Shown here piece by piece: positions 1 to 8,042 of a stretch of DNA of 36,907 bases. The stretch is from Desulfobacteraceae bacterium RAAP-1. GTDB lineage: Bacteria > Desulfobacterota > Desulfobacteria > Desulfobacterales > Desulfatirhabdiaceae. Within the stretch, counting starts at the first letter, position 1. Each line of letters opens with the position of its first letter. The DNA lies in assembly GCA_001443525.1 (NCBI GenBank), contig LKPX01000033.1, positions 1-36,907 on the forward strand, given 5' to 3'. Under the pieces are notes generated by a model, which was not told the DNA's origin, searched no databases, and worked only from the letters and a program-made list of their open reading frames with translations. Both the position numbers and the translations under genes were made by a program.

Positions 1-275
1 AATATCCCCTTAATGCCGCGAAGAACGTTTTCTCTGGCGGACTGCGCAATTTCGACATTGGCGTACAGACATTCATAACGTCCATGCCGGTTCAGATATT
101 CCATCAACGCCAGAAGGCAGGAGGTTTTTCCGGTCTGCCGGGGCGCGTGCAGCACAAAATACTTCTTCTGATCTATCAGCGACAACAGCTCTTCCATATT
201 CCAGCGATCTAACGGTGGAAGGCAGTAATGATCTGTCAAAACAACCGGCCCGGCGGTGTTAAAAAAACGCTTCAT
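1..275 (-). CDS. AAA-like domain ATP-binding protein, 5' part only
   Basis: This frame starts at ATG 275 and runs off the left edge, so only about 91 N-terminal residues are visible. An AGGA ribosome binding site lies about 7 bases upstream of the start. The peptide opens MKRFFNTAGPVV and has a P-loop-like segment APRQTGKTS near residues 47-55, where Ala replaces the usual first Gly of Walker A. This opening and P-loop are typical of a widespread family of stand-alone AAA-like ATPases that occur in several copies in many environmental bacteria. The cellular role of that family is not established. The catalytic remainder lies outside the window, so integrity cannot be judged. Its promoter side faces a degenerate repeat at 331-480. 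Confidence 0.75.
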   Translation of the reverse strand, partial: MKRFFNTAGPVVLTDHYCLPPLDRWNMEELLSLIDQKKYFVLHAPRQTGKTSCLLALMEYLNRHGRYECLYANVEIAQSARENVLRGIKGI

Positions 276-330
276 GGCATTTATTCCTGTTCACATCCAC
301 TACGGATGGTCCAGACTGCCTTAATATCAT

Positions 331-480
331 TAACGCCATCGTAACATGTCGATTCTCGGATGGCTGCGTAAAAAGATACAGACAAGACACGCAATTTCTG
401 AGGAGTAATGAGTACTTATCGTACGCCGCAATGGCGAAAATGAAGCACAACACAGCATGTTGACTTTTTGCAAAGCTGTC
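331..480 (+). repeat. Dispersed repeat, degenerate copy A
   Basis: This is a diverged full-length copy of the intergenic repeat seen best at 36764-36907. Two left-end motifs in tandem (gccatcgtaacatgtcg, then ggctgcgtaaaaag) are followed by the core (cgcaatttctgaggagtaa, gtacttatcgtacgccgcaa) and the inverted right end (catgttgactttttgcaaagc). It contains no gene. Mutations in both ends suggest an old insertion. Confidence 0.75.
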
Positions 481-879
481 ACGGTTGCGCACTTGGGGAA
501 ATACAGGAAATCTTCCGGATGCGATATCACACCATGAGAGACATCGCCGACCTGAAATCTGCTTTTTGATCATCAGACGGAAAAAGAAAAAGCACTTACG
601 CTGTTATCCGTCCAGCAAAAGTGCTTCTTCTTTGTACAGAAAAAACAGCAGGCATTTGTTATTTACCTTTCCTTCTTTGATGGCGTGTACGGGCCAACAG
701 CTTTTTATGCTTGTGCTTTCTCATCTTTTTTCTTCGTTTTTTAATAACACTGCCCAACCGATCACCCCCCCTGCAATTCAATTATTCTACTGTCTGTTAT
801 CTCTCACAACTTCATTAAAATTTCAACCATTTTATATGTAGTGACATGGAATACCCTTTTATAACCCAGGGCAAATATA
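481..879. other. Gene-poor intergenic stretch
   Basis: No convincing gene is present. An open frame at 485-841 (+) lacks a ribosome binding site, has low-complexity composition and matches no family I know. Apart from the hairpin at 583-633 I see no RNA gene or repeat. Base composition is more AT-rich than in the neighbouring genes. Confidence 0.5.
583..633 (-). terminator. Orphan intrinsic-terminator-like hairpin
   Basis: The arms AAAGAAAAAGCACTT (583-597) and AAGTGCTTCTTCTTT (619-633) are complementary over 15 bp with one mismatch, around a 21-nt loop. Read on the minus strand, the second arm runs into TTTTTCTTTTTCC, a good U-tract. The plus-strand reading is U-rich but weaker. No gene on either strand ends here, so any RNA it terminates would be a non-coding transcript starting between it and about position 1000. 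Confidence 0.55.
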
Positions 880-907
880 TTGACACGGCAACAACCTTGT
901 GATAGCG
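880..907 (+). promoter_or_regulatory. Candidate sigma-70 promoter for the acidic protein gene
   Basis: A perfect -35 hexamer TTGACA (880-885) is followed 16 bp later by a weak -10 (ATAGCG, preceded by TG). It is the only recognisable promoter-like site upstream of the gene at 1002. The -10 is poor, so this is tentative. Confidence 0.3.
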
Positions 908-940
908 GTTCGCCAGGTTGAATTGTTCTGAACGCTGCCA

Positions 941-966
941 GCAGAAACGTTTCCCGTTGTTTCTGC
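941..966 (+). other. Leader hairpin upstream of the acidic protein gene
   Basis: GCAGAAAC (941-948) pairs perfectly with GTTTCTGC (959-966) around a 10-nt loop, followed after five bases by TTTTTATTT. It lies between the candidate promoter and the AAAGGAG ribosome binding site of the gene at 1002. It could be a weak attenuator or a stability hairpin. Confidence 0.35.
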
Positions 967-1001
967 CATGATTTTTATTTGAATACAAAGGAGCGACATG
1001 C

Positions 1002-2087
1002 ATGAAAATTCCGGCGCCTCCCCTGCCTCTGGTCTCCGGCCACGAAGATGACGACGTTATTCTGCTGACAGATGAAGTATCACAGCTCGATCATGACGAA
1101 GACACCATTCTGCTGACAAATGAAATATCACTGACCGACCATGACGACGATATTATCTTGTTGACAGATGAAGCGTCATTGCCAGAAAATGACGACGTCA
1201 TTCTTCTGACGGACGAAGCACCTCTGGCCGATCATGATGATGCCATCCTGCGGATAGAAAAAGCGCTGCCGACGCATCACGAAGACGAAGATGTGATCGG
1301 CTTTAGCGATGTAGCGTTCCGGCAACCGGAAATTCTCAAAAACGCGGAAGGCAAGGCAGACGTGATTGACCTCAGCGATGTCATCGAAACTGAAGACACG
1401 GTCGCTGACTTCTTTGAGCTGGAATTTTCTGAAAAACCGACGTATGCACCGATCGTCGAACAGCCTGAAGATAGTATTGAAAATCTGCTTCTGGAACTGG
1501 ACAAACCCATCGAACCACCGGTAATCGCGCCAGATGCCATCGGCGATGATATTTCAGAACTTACCGATATTTCGCTGGAATCGCCGCAGACAAGTCCTGA
1601 CGAAGATTTGATTCTGGAACAACCTTCCTCCCTGCTCCTGAAAACACCATCTGTTTCAGACGCCGAAAAAGATATGACCGAATCTTTAGACATTTCGATC
1701 GATCACCCCGGCGAAGTTTCTCTATCCCCTCCCATTCAACCGGGCAAAGCAGAATCCCAGGACAAGTTTGACGATCTTCAGAACATGTTCAATGAAATAA
1801 TTCAGGATTCTCATCTGCCGCCGGTTGCCGCCCCTGCCGGAAGCTCACCCGAAACCGGAATACCGGAAAATACCCCAAACACCTCAGAACCCCAATTTCC
1901 CGAAATTGCCGTAACGGAACAGCAAATCACCGCCGTCGTGGAACGGGTGCTGCAAAACATAGTTAGCGAAAAAATCGAAGACATGCTAAAATCTATGCTT
2001 ACAGAAGCTGTCGCCCATGAAATGGATACCATGAAATCAAACCTGTTGGAATATCTGGGGACTGCCCGTATCCGCAATCCGGATTGA
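1002..2087 (+). CDS. Acidic repeat-containing protein of unknown function
   Basis: The start is ATG 1002, eight bases after AAAGGAG; the ATG at 998 is out of frame and soon stops. The 361-residue product is strongly acidic, with no signal peptide or membrane segment. Residues 14-92 hold five imperfect repeats of about 16 residues with the core DDxILLTDEaxL, and two looser ones follow (DVIGFSDV, DVIDLSDVIE). Residues 130-300 are Pro/Glu/Ser-rich and probably disordered. The last 60 residues form an amphipathic, probably helical segment (ITAVVERVLQNIVSEKIEDM). This layout resembles polar scaffold proteins such as PopZ in shape only; I do not claim homology. It is separated from valS by a strong terminator, so it is probably transcribed alone. 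Function unknown. Confidence 0.8.
   Translation: MKIPAPPLPLVSGHEDDDVILLTDEVSQLDHDEDTILLTNEISLTDHDDDIILLTDEASLPENDDVILLTDEAPLADHDDAILRIEKALPTHHEDEDVIGFSDVAFRQPEILKNAEGKADVIDLSDVIETEDTVADFFELEFSEKPTYAPIVEQPEDSIENLLLELDKPIEPPVIAPDAIGDDISELTDISLESPQTSPDEDLILEQPSSLLLKTPSVSDAEKDMTESLDISIDHPGEVSLSPPIQPGKAESQDKFDDLQNMFNEIIQDSHLPPVAAPAGSSPETGIPENTPNTSEPQFPEIAVTEQQITAVVERVLQNIVSEKIEDMLKSMLTEAVAHEMDTMKSNLLEYLGTARIRNPD
1041..1277 (+). repeat. Five in-frame degenerate coding repeats
   Basis: The repeats are 45-51 bp each and encode the DDxILLTDE units (residues 14-30, 31-46, 47-62, 63-77, 78-92) of the acidic protein. The nucleotide copies have diverged more than the peptide, which suggests selection on the peptide motif rather than recent slippage. 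Confidence 0.75.
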
Positions 2088-2104
2088 TTTTTTCACATGA
2101 GGGC

Positions 2105-2171
2105 ATGCCGTGACGGTTCATGATGCTTTTTTACATATCATGAGCCCGTGAGACGGCATTGTTTTTTTTCT
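2105..2171 (+). terminator. Intrinsic terminator after the acidic protein gene
   Basis: The outer stem ATGCCGT (2105-2111) pairs with ACGGCAT (2153-2159). The inner stem TCATGAT (2118-2124) pairs with ATCATGA (2137-2143). A run of eight T follows at 2162-2169. It begins 17 bases after the stop codon. Confidence 0.75.
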
Positions 2172-2188
2172 GTATGTTCTGGTAAGAT
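2159..2188 (+). promoter_or_regulatory. Candidate promoter for valS, extended -10
   Basis: TGGTAAGAT (2180-2188) is an extended -10, with a weak TTGTTT -35 18 bp upstream. A perfect 7-bp GC stem (GCGGCGC 2189-2195 with GCGCCGC 2207-2213) would lie at the very 5' end of the transcript. The leader to the valS start is about 85 nt. Confidence 0.4.
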
Positions 2189-2281
2189 GCGGCGCTCTCC
2201 CGCTTTGCGCCGCGAGCATTCCTGCACGGCTGTCTATGGAAATACCGCCGCTTTATCTCAGTTGAGGAGTATGTAAGATAT

Positions 2282-4936
2282 ATGGATCACCCTGATAAAG
2301 GATATGAACCCCAGGATGTTGAAAAACGCTGGTATGCTTTCTGGGAAGAAAACAACCTGTTTGCTGCACTTGACAGCAGTTCCGCACCTGCCTATTCAAT
2401 CGTTATCCCGCCTCCCAATGTGACAGGTGTCCTCCATATGGGGCATGCCCTGAACATCACGCTTCAGGACATTCTCTGCCGGCACTATCGCCTGAAGGGA
2501 TACAACGTGTTATGGATGCCAGGAACCGACCACGCTGGCATTGCAACCCAAAATGTCGTGGAGAAGAAACTGGCGCTCGATGGGAAAACCCGGCACCAGC
2601 TGGGACGTGAGAAATTCATTGAAGCGGTATGGCAGTGGCGACAGAACTCCGGCAGCGCCATTATTCATCAGCTCAAACGTCTTGGCGCTTCCTGCGACTG
2701 GAAACGGGAGCGCTTCACAATGGATGAAGGGCTTTCCCAGGCTGTCCGCAAAGTGTTTGTCCAGCTCCATCAGGAAGGACTGATCTATCAGGGAGACTAT
2801 ATCATCAACTGGTGTCACCGGTGTCATACCGCCTTGTCAGACCTTGAAGTGGAACATGAAGAGATCCCCGGAAATCTGTATCACATTCTGTATCCATTTA
2901 CAGATCAGCCCGGCGGAATCATTGTCGCCACCACCCGGCCTGAAACCATGTTCGGAGATACCGCCGTTGCAATTAACCCGGAAGACGAACGTTACAGGGA
3001 CCTGCCTTCCCACACCGTCAGACTTCCCCTCACGGAGCGCTCCCTGCCCGTTATTCAGGATGAATATGTCGGTATGTCTTTCGGCACCGGAGCACTGAAG
3101 GTAACGCCGGCGCACGATCCCAACGATTTTGAAATCGGCAACCGCCATCATCTCCCCCGGCTTAAAGTCATTGACGACAATGGTCTTATGACCGAACATG
3201 CCGGCAAATTCGAAGGGATGGATCGTTTTGAATGCCGTGAAGCGGTGGTTCAGGCACTTCAGGAACAAGAACTCCTGATAAAAATCGAACCGCATACACA
3301 CAATGTCGGCCATTGTTACCGCTGCAAGACCATTGTGGAGCCCAATTTGTCAAAACAATGGTTTGTCCGGGCAAAACCACTGGCGAAAAAAGCCATCGAA
3401 GCCGTTCAAAACGGTCAGACCCGGATTTTTCCCGAAATATGGGCGGCCAATTATTTCGACTGGCTGAACAATATCCGGGACTGGTGCATTTCCCGGCAAA
3501 TCTGGTGGGGCCATCAGATCCCGGCCTGGACATGTGAATCCTGCCGGAAAATGACAGTAGCGCTGACTGCTCCAAAGTTATGCCCGGCCTGTGGTCATTC
3601 TGCGCTGATTCAGGAAACCGACGTTCTGGATACATGGTTCAGTTCCGCGCTCTGGCCATTTTCCACGATGGGGTGGCCGCAACATACCGAGTTGCTGAAG
3701 ACATTTTATCCGACATCGACACTGGTAACCGGATTTGACATTCTCTTTTTCTGGGTAGCCCGAATGATGATGATGGGGATTCACTTCATGAAGGATGTTC
3801 CCTTCAGGGATGTGTATGTTCACGCACTCGTGCGCGATGAATCCGGAAAGAAGATGAGCAAATCCAAAGGAAACGTAATCGATCCGCTGACGATTATGGA
3901 TCAGTATGGTACAGATGCTTTCCGGTTTACCCTGGCGGCGTTTGCGGCCCAGGGACGGGATATCCGGATGTCCGAGAAACGGGTTGAAGGGTATCGCCAT
4001 TTCATCAATAAACTCTGGAATGCTTCCCGTTTCGCCCTCATGCACGTAACTTCAGATATTGAATCTGTCGATCCGGACAATATGACACTGCTCAATCAGT
4101 GGATACTGTCCCGCTCTCACAATGTGCTCCAGACATCTCGAGACGCCATAGAGACCTATCGCTTCAACGATGCCGCCGGAATTCTATATCAATTCGTGTG
4201 GCATGAACTCTGTGATTGGTATCTGGAAGCCGTCAAGCCTGCTTTGTACGGCAAGGAAAACGATTCTGTCCAGGCGCAAACCCGCCATATTCTCTGGTAT
4301 GTTCTGAAAAATACCCTGACGGGGCTTCATCCGTTTATTCCTTTTGTAACGGAAGAAATATGGCACATGCTGCCGGGCGCCGAAGGAAGCATCATGACCG
4401 CAACATATGATCATGGTGACATACCGGGTTTTGGCGATTACACCAATACAGACGCCGAAGAGCAGATGGCGTTTATTTTTTCCGTGATTACCGCGATCCG
4501 AAATATCCGGGGGGAAATGAATCTTTCTCCGTCGCTGAAGCTGAAGGCCCTGCTTCAGACCGATCAGACATCACTGGCGGATATCATTCACCAGCACGGA
4601 AATATCATCACGAACCTGGCCAGACTCGAAAACCTGACAGTGGAGCCGGTCGGAGAAAAACCCCGGACCGCCGCAACCGCTATTTTAGAAGGCGCCGCCA
4701 TTTATGTACCCCTTCAAGGGATTATCGATTTAGACAAAGAAATTCAGAGACTCCAAAAAGAGATCGGCAAACTCGACGCTGAACTGACCAGTGTATCCAG
4801 AAAACTGACCAATGAAGACTTTTTAGCCAAAGCGCCCGCAGATATCATCGAAAAAGTCCGGGAAAAATATGCCGGACTGTCTGAAAAGCACCAGCAGATC
4901 GAAACCAATCTCAACCGGATCAAGGGTTTTTTATAA
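2282..4936 (+). CDS. valS: Valine--tRNA ligase
   Basis: This cytoplasmic class I aminoacyl-tRNA synthetase charges tRNA-Val. The 884-residue length is normal. It has the HIGH signature as HMGH (52-55), an editing (CP1) domain at about 180-350, a zinc-ribbon-like CESC...CPAC pair near 420-440, and KMSKS at 524-528. A C-terminal coiled-coil arm spans roughly 815-884, the tRNA-binding tail of ValRS. GAGGAG lies 12 bases before the start, slightly far. An ATG-TAA minimal frame sits between them at 2271. The gene heads an operon with nadC, 28 bases downstream. Confidence 0.98.
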   Translation: MDHPDKGYEPQDVEKRWYAFWEENNLFAALDSSSAPAYSIVIPPPNVTGVLHMGHALNITLQDILCRHYRLKGYNVLWMPGTDHAGIATQNVVEKKLALDGKTRHQLGREKFIEAVWQWRQNSGSAIIHQLKRLGASCDWKRERFTMDEGLSQAVRKVFVQLHQEGLIYQGDYIINWCHRCHTALSDLEVEHEEIPGNLYHILYPFTDQPGGIIVATTRPETMFGDTAVAINPEDERYRDLPSHTVRLPLTERSLPVIQDEYVGMSFGTGALKVTPAHDPNDFEIGNRHHLPRLKVIDDNGLMTEHAGKFEGMDRFECREAVVQALQEQELLIKIEPHTHNVGHCYRCKTIVEPNLSKQWFVRAKPLAKKAIEAVQNGQTRIFPEIWAANYFDWLNNIRDWCISRQIWWGHQIPAWTCESCRKMTVALTAPKLCPACGHSALIQETDVLDTWFSSALWPFSTMGWPQHTELLKTFYPTSTLVTGFDILFFWVARMMMMGIHFMKDVPFRDVYVHALVRDESGKKMSKSKGNVIDPLTIMDQYGTDAFRFTLAAFAAQGRDIRMSEKRVEGYRHFINKLWNASRFALMHVTSDIESVDPDNMTLLNQWILSRSHNVLQTSRDAIETYRFNDAAGILYQFVWHELCDWYLEAVKPALYGKENDSVQAQTRHILWYVLKNTLTGLHPFIPFVTEEIWHMLPGAEGSIMTATYDHGDIPGFGDYTNTDAEEQMAFIFSVITAIRNIRGEMNLSPSLKLKALLQTDQTSLADIIHQHGNIITNLARLENLTVEPVGEKPRTAATAILEGAAIYVPLQGIIDLDKEIQRLQKEIGKLDAELTSVSRKLTNEDFLAKAPADIIEKVREKYAGLSEKHQQIETNLNRIKGFL

Positions 4937-4964
4937 TGTCACCCTGCTGCAACAGGACATCATC

Positions 4965-5819
4965 ATGATAGATTCCGTATGCCGGCTGATCGATATGGCG
5001 CTTGCCGAAGACATCAGTGTCGGTGATATCACCACAGACTATCTGGTTCCCCCGGATACGGCAGGCACAGGAGTGATTGTCGCCAAGGAAGACCTGGTGC
5101 TGGCAGGACTCGATGTGGCGCTCCAGGTCTTTCAGCGGCTGGATCCACAGATGCGTATGGACAGCGCCTTCAAAGATGGCGACATGATATCTTGCGGCGA
5201 AACCATCCTTGAAATCAACGGGAAACTGGACGCGCTTTTAAGCGGAGAACGAACAGCGCTGAACTTTCTACAGCGTCTTTCCGGAATTGCTACGCATGTG
5301 CATTCCTATGTGACCGCCCTGAAAGCGTATCCGGTAAAACTGGTGGACACCCGGAAAACAACGCCCGGATGGCGGATACTTGAAAAATATGCAGTGCGCA
5401 TGGGAGGCGCCGGCAACCATCGCATGGGCCTTTTTGACGGCATACTGATCAAGGATAACCATATTGCGGTATGTAGTGGAATACGGCAGGCTGTGAACGC
5501 CGCAAGGAAACGGATGTCTCATTTCATGAAAATCGAAGTAGAGGTCTCCGATTTAAACGGTGTTTCAGAAGCCCTTGATGTCGGAGTGGATATTATCATG
5601 CTCGACAACATGGATGTCCCGCAAATCCGGGAAGCGGTATCTATGATTCAGGGCAGAGCATTGATTGAAGTTTCCGGAGGTGTCACGCTGAAAAATCTGG
5701 CAGGCCTGGCGGAAACCGGCGTGGATATCATTTCTGTGGGAGCATTGACCCATGCGGCCAGATCCGTTGATATCAGTATGCGCATTGAACAGGATATATT
5801 TAAGATAACGGACACATGA
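4965..5819 (+). CDS. nadC: Nicotinate-nucleotide pyrophosphorylase (carboxylating), quinolinate phosphoribosyltransferase
   Basis: This enzyme converts quinolinate and PRPP to nicotinate mononucleotide, CO2 and PPi in de novo NAD synthesis. I place the start at ATG 4965, eight bases after AGGA, giving 284 residues. The open frame continues 32 codons upstream into valS, but those residues are not family-like. The N-terminal ADISVGDITTDYL-type segment and the RKTTPGWR...EKYAVRMGGAGNHR...KDNHI active-site block typical of NadC are present. The stop overlaps the next start by four bases (ATGA), which implies translational coupling to the rhomboid gene. The usual partners nadA and nadB are not in the window. 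Confidence 0.96.
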   Translation: MIDSVCRLIDMALAEDISVGDITTDYLVPPDTAGTGVIVAKEDLVLAGLDVALQVFQRLDPQMRMDSAFKDGDMISCGETILEINGKLDALLSGERTALNFLQRLSGIATHVHSYVTALKAYPVKLVDTRKTTPGWRILEKYAVRMGGAGNHRMGLFDGILIKDNHIAVCSGIRQAVNAARKRMSHFMKIEVEVSDLNGVSEALDVGVDIIMLDNMDVPQIREAVSMIQGRALIEVSGGVTLKNLAGLAETGVDIISVGALTHAARSVDISMRIEQDIFKITDT

Positions 5820-6787
5820 TTCCGCTCAGAGATACCACGCCATCCAAAAATTATCCACTGGCCAATACCGCCATTATCGGCGTCAATGTCCTGGTTTATC
5901 TGTTTTTGTTAAGCCTGCCCGAAGGCATGTTGAACCAGTTTTATTACCTGTACGGCCTGGTGCCCGCCCGTTTCTCATCGCCCCAGATTTCAAGCTATTT
6001 CTCACTGGGGCAGCAGCTTTTTTCACTCGTGTCATTCATGTTTGTACATGGCGGTTTCTGGCACATTCTGGGGAATATGTGGTTTTTGTATATCTTCGGA
6101 GATAACGTCGAAGATCGTCTGGGATCGTTTCGCTACTTGCTGTTTTATCTGCTTTGCGGGCTGATATCCGGTTTTTTTCAGCTTATGGTGAATATCAATT
6201 CCAATATTCCCACCATCGGAGCCAGCGGAGCCATTGCCGGCGTGATGGGCGCCTATATTCTGCTTTATCCCAAATCCAGGATATTAACCCTGATTCCCAT
6301 ATTTATCATCCCGTTTTTTATAGAAATCCCCGCTTATTTCTTTCTCGGAATATGGTTTCTCATTCAATTCCTGAGCGCCGCAGGCAGCCAGGCAGGCGCC
6401 GGCGGCATTGCCTGGTGGGCGCATATCGGCGGATTTATTTCCGGCATGATTCTTCTGAAGCTTTTTCATGCCTTCCCCGAAGCCGGGTTTACGCAGCAGT
6501 TGCGCCAGGTTACCGAAAAACAGAAAACCCCCAGGCTTCAGGTTATCCGAACATCCGGCGCAGGCAACGACCCGCATCTTTATGGAGAAATCCAGATAAC
6601 ACCCCATGAGGCATTTTCCGGGGTGAACAAACTGGTCTCGATTCCATGGGGATTTTATAACCGAACCATGCGGGTACAGGTGCCTCCAGGTATCAGGCAG
6701 GGTGCTGTCATCCGGCTCAGGGGAATGGGACGCCAGATGCCGGATGGTCAAAAAGGGGATTTGCTGTTAAAAGTAGTAATTCAGTAA
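5816..6787 (+). CDS. Rhomboid intramembrane serine protease fused to a DnaJ C-terminal-like domain
   Basis: The protein has 323 residues. Residues 15-220 are a rhomboid domain with about six membrane segments. They include the HGGFWHILGNMWFL loop (78-91), the catalytic serine motif GASGA (Ser137) and the catalytic histidine WAHIGGF (His203). Residues 255-322 resemble the second C-terminal substrate-binding domain of DnaJ/CbpA chaperones: an YGEIQITPHEAFSG segment, a VQVPPGIRQGAVIRLRGMG block and a closing GDLLLKV strand. No J domain or zinc finger is present. After the last membrane helix this domain would be on one face of the membrane, possibly presenting substrates to the protease. It overlaps nadC by four bases. 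Its stop is only 10 bases from that of convergent degV, with a small palindrome GTAACTGGTTAC across the two stops. Confidence 0.9.
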   Translation: MIPLRDTTPSKNYPLANTAIIGVNVLVYLFLLSLPEGMLNQFYYLYGLVPARFSSPQISSYFSLGQQLFSLVSFMFVHGGFWHILGNMWFLYIFGDNVEDRLGSFRYLLFYLLCGLISGFFQLMVNINSNIPTIGASGAIAGVMGAYILLYPKSRILTLIPIFIIPFFIEIPAYFFLGIWFLIQFLSAAGSQAGAGGIAWWAHIGGFISGMILLKLFHAFPEAGFTQQLRQVTEKQKTPRLQVIRTSGAGNDPHLYGEIQITPHEAFSGVNKLVSIPWGFYNRTMRVQVPPGIRQGAVIRLRGMGRQMPDGQKGDLLLKVVIQ

Positions 6788-6797
6788 CTGGTTACGG

Positions 6798-7631
6798 TCA
6801 TACTTTTTCCGCAAAGAATATCCCATGAAAACCCGGCCCTACATGGACCCCAATAACCGGGCCCAGTTCCGAGATATGAACATCGGCGTTTTTAAAATTA
6901 TCCAAAACCATTTTTCTGAGCTCTTCTGCCCCCGGTTTATTATGCCAGTGCACACAGTAAATATCATGATGGCTTAAATCGTTCGGCAGTTCCTGCAACA
7001 TTCGCTGAAGCGCCTTGGCGGTTGTTCTTATTTTATCCAGCACATCCACCTTGCCTCTGACGATATGCAATACCGGTTTTATCTGCAAAAAAGTGCCGAT
7101 CAAGGCTTGAGCGCCACCAATTCTGCCGCCTTTTCTAAGATATTCCAGTGTGCTGGGCATAAAAATAGTTCGCATCGTCGCCTTCTTCTGTTCCAGCGCG
7201 CCAACGATTTCTTCTCTGCTGTGACCCTGCTGCGCCATTTGAACAGCGGTTACCGCCAACAACTGCTCTCCGATACCCATTGTCCCGGAATCAATTACCG
7301 AAATACGATCCGACTTTTGCATCATCTGAGCGACACTGTTCGCCGTCTGCACTGTTCCACTGAGTCCACTCGACAAGTGTATGGAGATCACTTCACCATC
7401 ATCTGCAGTCTTCTCAGCAAAAACATCCCAGAATTCGTCCAGTGACGGCGGGGAAGTCGCTGGATATTCCTTTTTTATCATGTCCAGAAACCGGGCATCG
7501 TTAATATCGGTTTCGTTATATTCCTTATCTGTAAATATCACCTTTAAAGGAAGAACCGTGACACCGTATCGTTTGATTTCGTCAGTAGAAAAATACGCCG
7601 TGCTGTCAGTAACAACGTGAATTTTCGCCAT
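6798..7631 (-). CDS. DegV family fatty-acid-binding protein
   Basis: The 277-residue protein matches the DegV (FakB-like) family in length and motifs. It has the N-terminal VTDSTAYFS, the SPPSLDEF segment, the IHLSSGLSGT fatty-acid-contact motif, VIDSGTMGIGEQ, and a C-terminal IGVHVGPG. Family members bind a long-chain fatty acid; in Firmicutes, FakB presents it to the kinase FakA. No FakA is visible here, so the partner is unknown. The start is ATG 7631 with an AGAGGGA site just upstream. The gene stands alone and converges on the rhomboid gene. Confidence 0.92.
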   Translation of the reverse strand: MAKIHVVTDSTAYFSTDEIKRYGVTVLPLKVIFTDKEYNETDINDARFLDMIKKEYPATSPPSLDEFWDVFAEKTADDGEVISIHLSSGLSGTVQTANSVAQMMQKSDRISVIDSGTMGIGEQLLAVTAVQMAQQGHSREEIVGALEQKKATMRTIFMPSTLEYLRKGGRIGGAQALIGTFLQIKPVLHIVRGKVDVLDKIRTTAKALQRMLQELPNDLSHHDIYCVHWHNKPGAEELRKMVLDNFKNADVHISELGPVIGVHVGPGFHGIFFAEKV

Positions 7632-7696
7632 CCCTATCCCTCTATAATTTATGGTTTTATTTTAAATGGTTCATTCATACTCAATAAGGTTACACT

Positions 7697-7867
7697 TGAT
7701 GCCTTCGTAAAAAGTCGGATATCGGACAGCTTTGTACCGGCATTAAAATGCCTGTTCACAGACAAAGCGCGCAAATTCTGAGGAGTGAGGCGTACTTTTT
7801 TGGGTACGCCGCAACGACGAAGGATGCAGCGCAACGTAGCATGCGGACTTTTTACGAAATCGTCAAA
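7697..7867 (+). repeat. Dispersed repeat, full-length copy B
   Basis: The left end is gatgccttcgtaaaaagtcg and the core contains cgcgcaaattctgaggagtg and cgtacgcc-like palindromic bases. The right end reads gcatgcggactttttacga, the inverse of the left end. It carries a short extra palindrome (ccggcattaaaatgcc) in the second left-end motif. It lies between degV (-) and the flavoprotein gene (+) and encodes no protein. Confidence 0.88.
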
Positions 7868-8042
7868 CACTGATAGATTAATCTAACAGCTTGAGATCAA
7901 GCCGTCAAGATTGTAATAGTATTGTCTCATCTCATATCTCCTTTGCATTTCAGCATGTTTCTACCTAAGATGCCATCATTCATGCCTGATAATAAGTCTT
8001 CATCATTGATGATGACACAGGCATATATACAGGAGGTGTGAG
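7868..8042 (+). promoter_or_regulatory. Upstream region of the flavoprotein gene with palindromes
   Basis: The region contains a perfect 12-bp palindrome TAGATTAATCTA (7874-7885), a possible operator. A weak sigma-70-like pair follows: TTGAGA 7891-7896, a 17-bp spacer, and TAATAG 7914-7919. At 7982-8024 the outer stem ATGCCTG/CAGGCAT encloses an inner hairpin TCATCA-TTGA-TGATGA (8000-8015). The ribosome binding site AGGAGGTG follows at 8031. The promoter call is weak; the stem-loops are clear in the sequence. Confidence 0.35.

Noticed and set aside
485-841. 118-residue open frame (+) in the gene-poor region
   Set aside because: No ribosome binding site, low-complexity translation with no family character, and it spans the 583-633 terminator-like hairpin.
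2271-2276. ATG-TAA minimal frame between ribosome binding site and valS start
   Set aside because: Only one base separates it from GAGGAG, too close for initiation; no evidence of a regulatory role.
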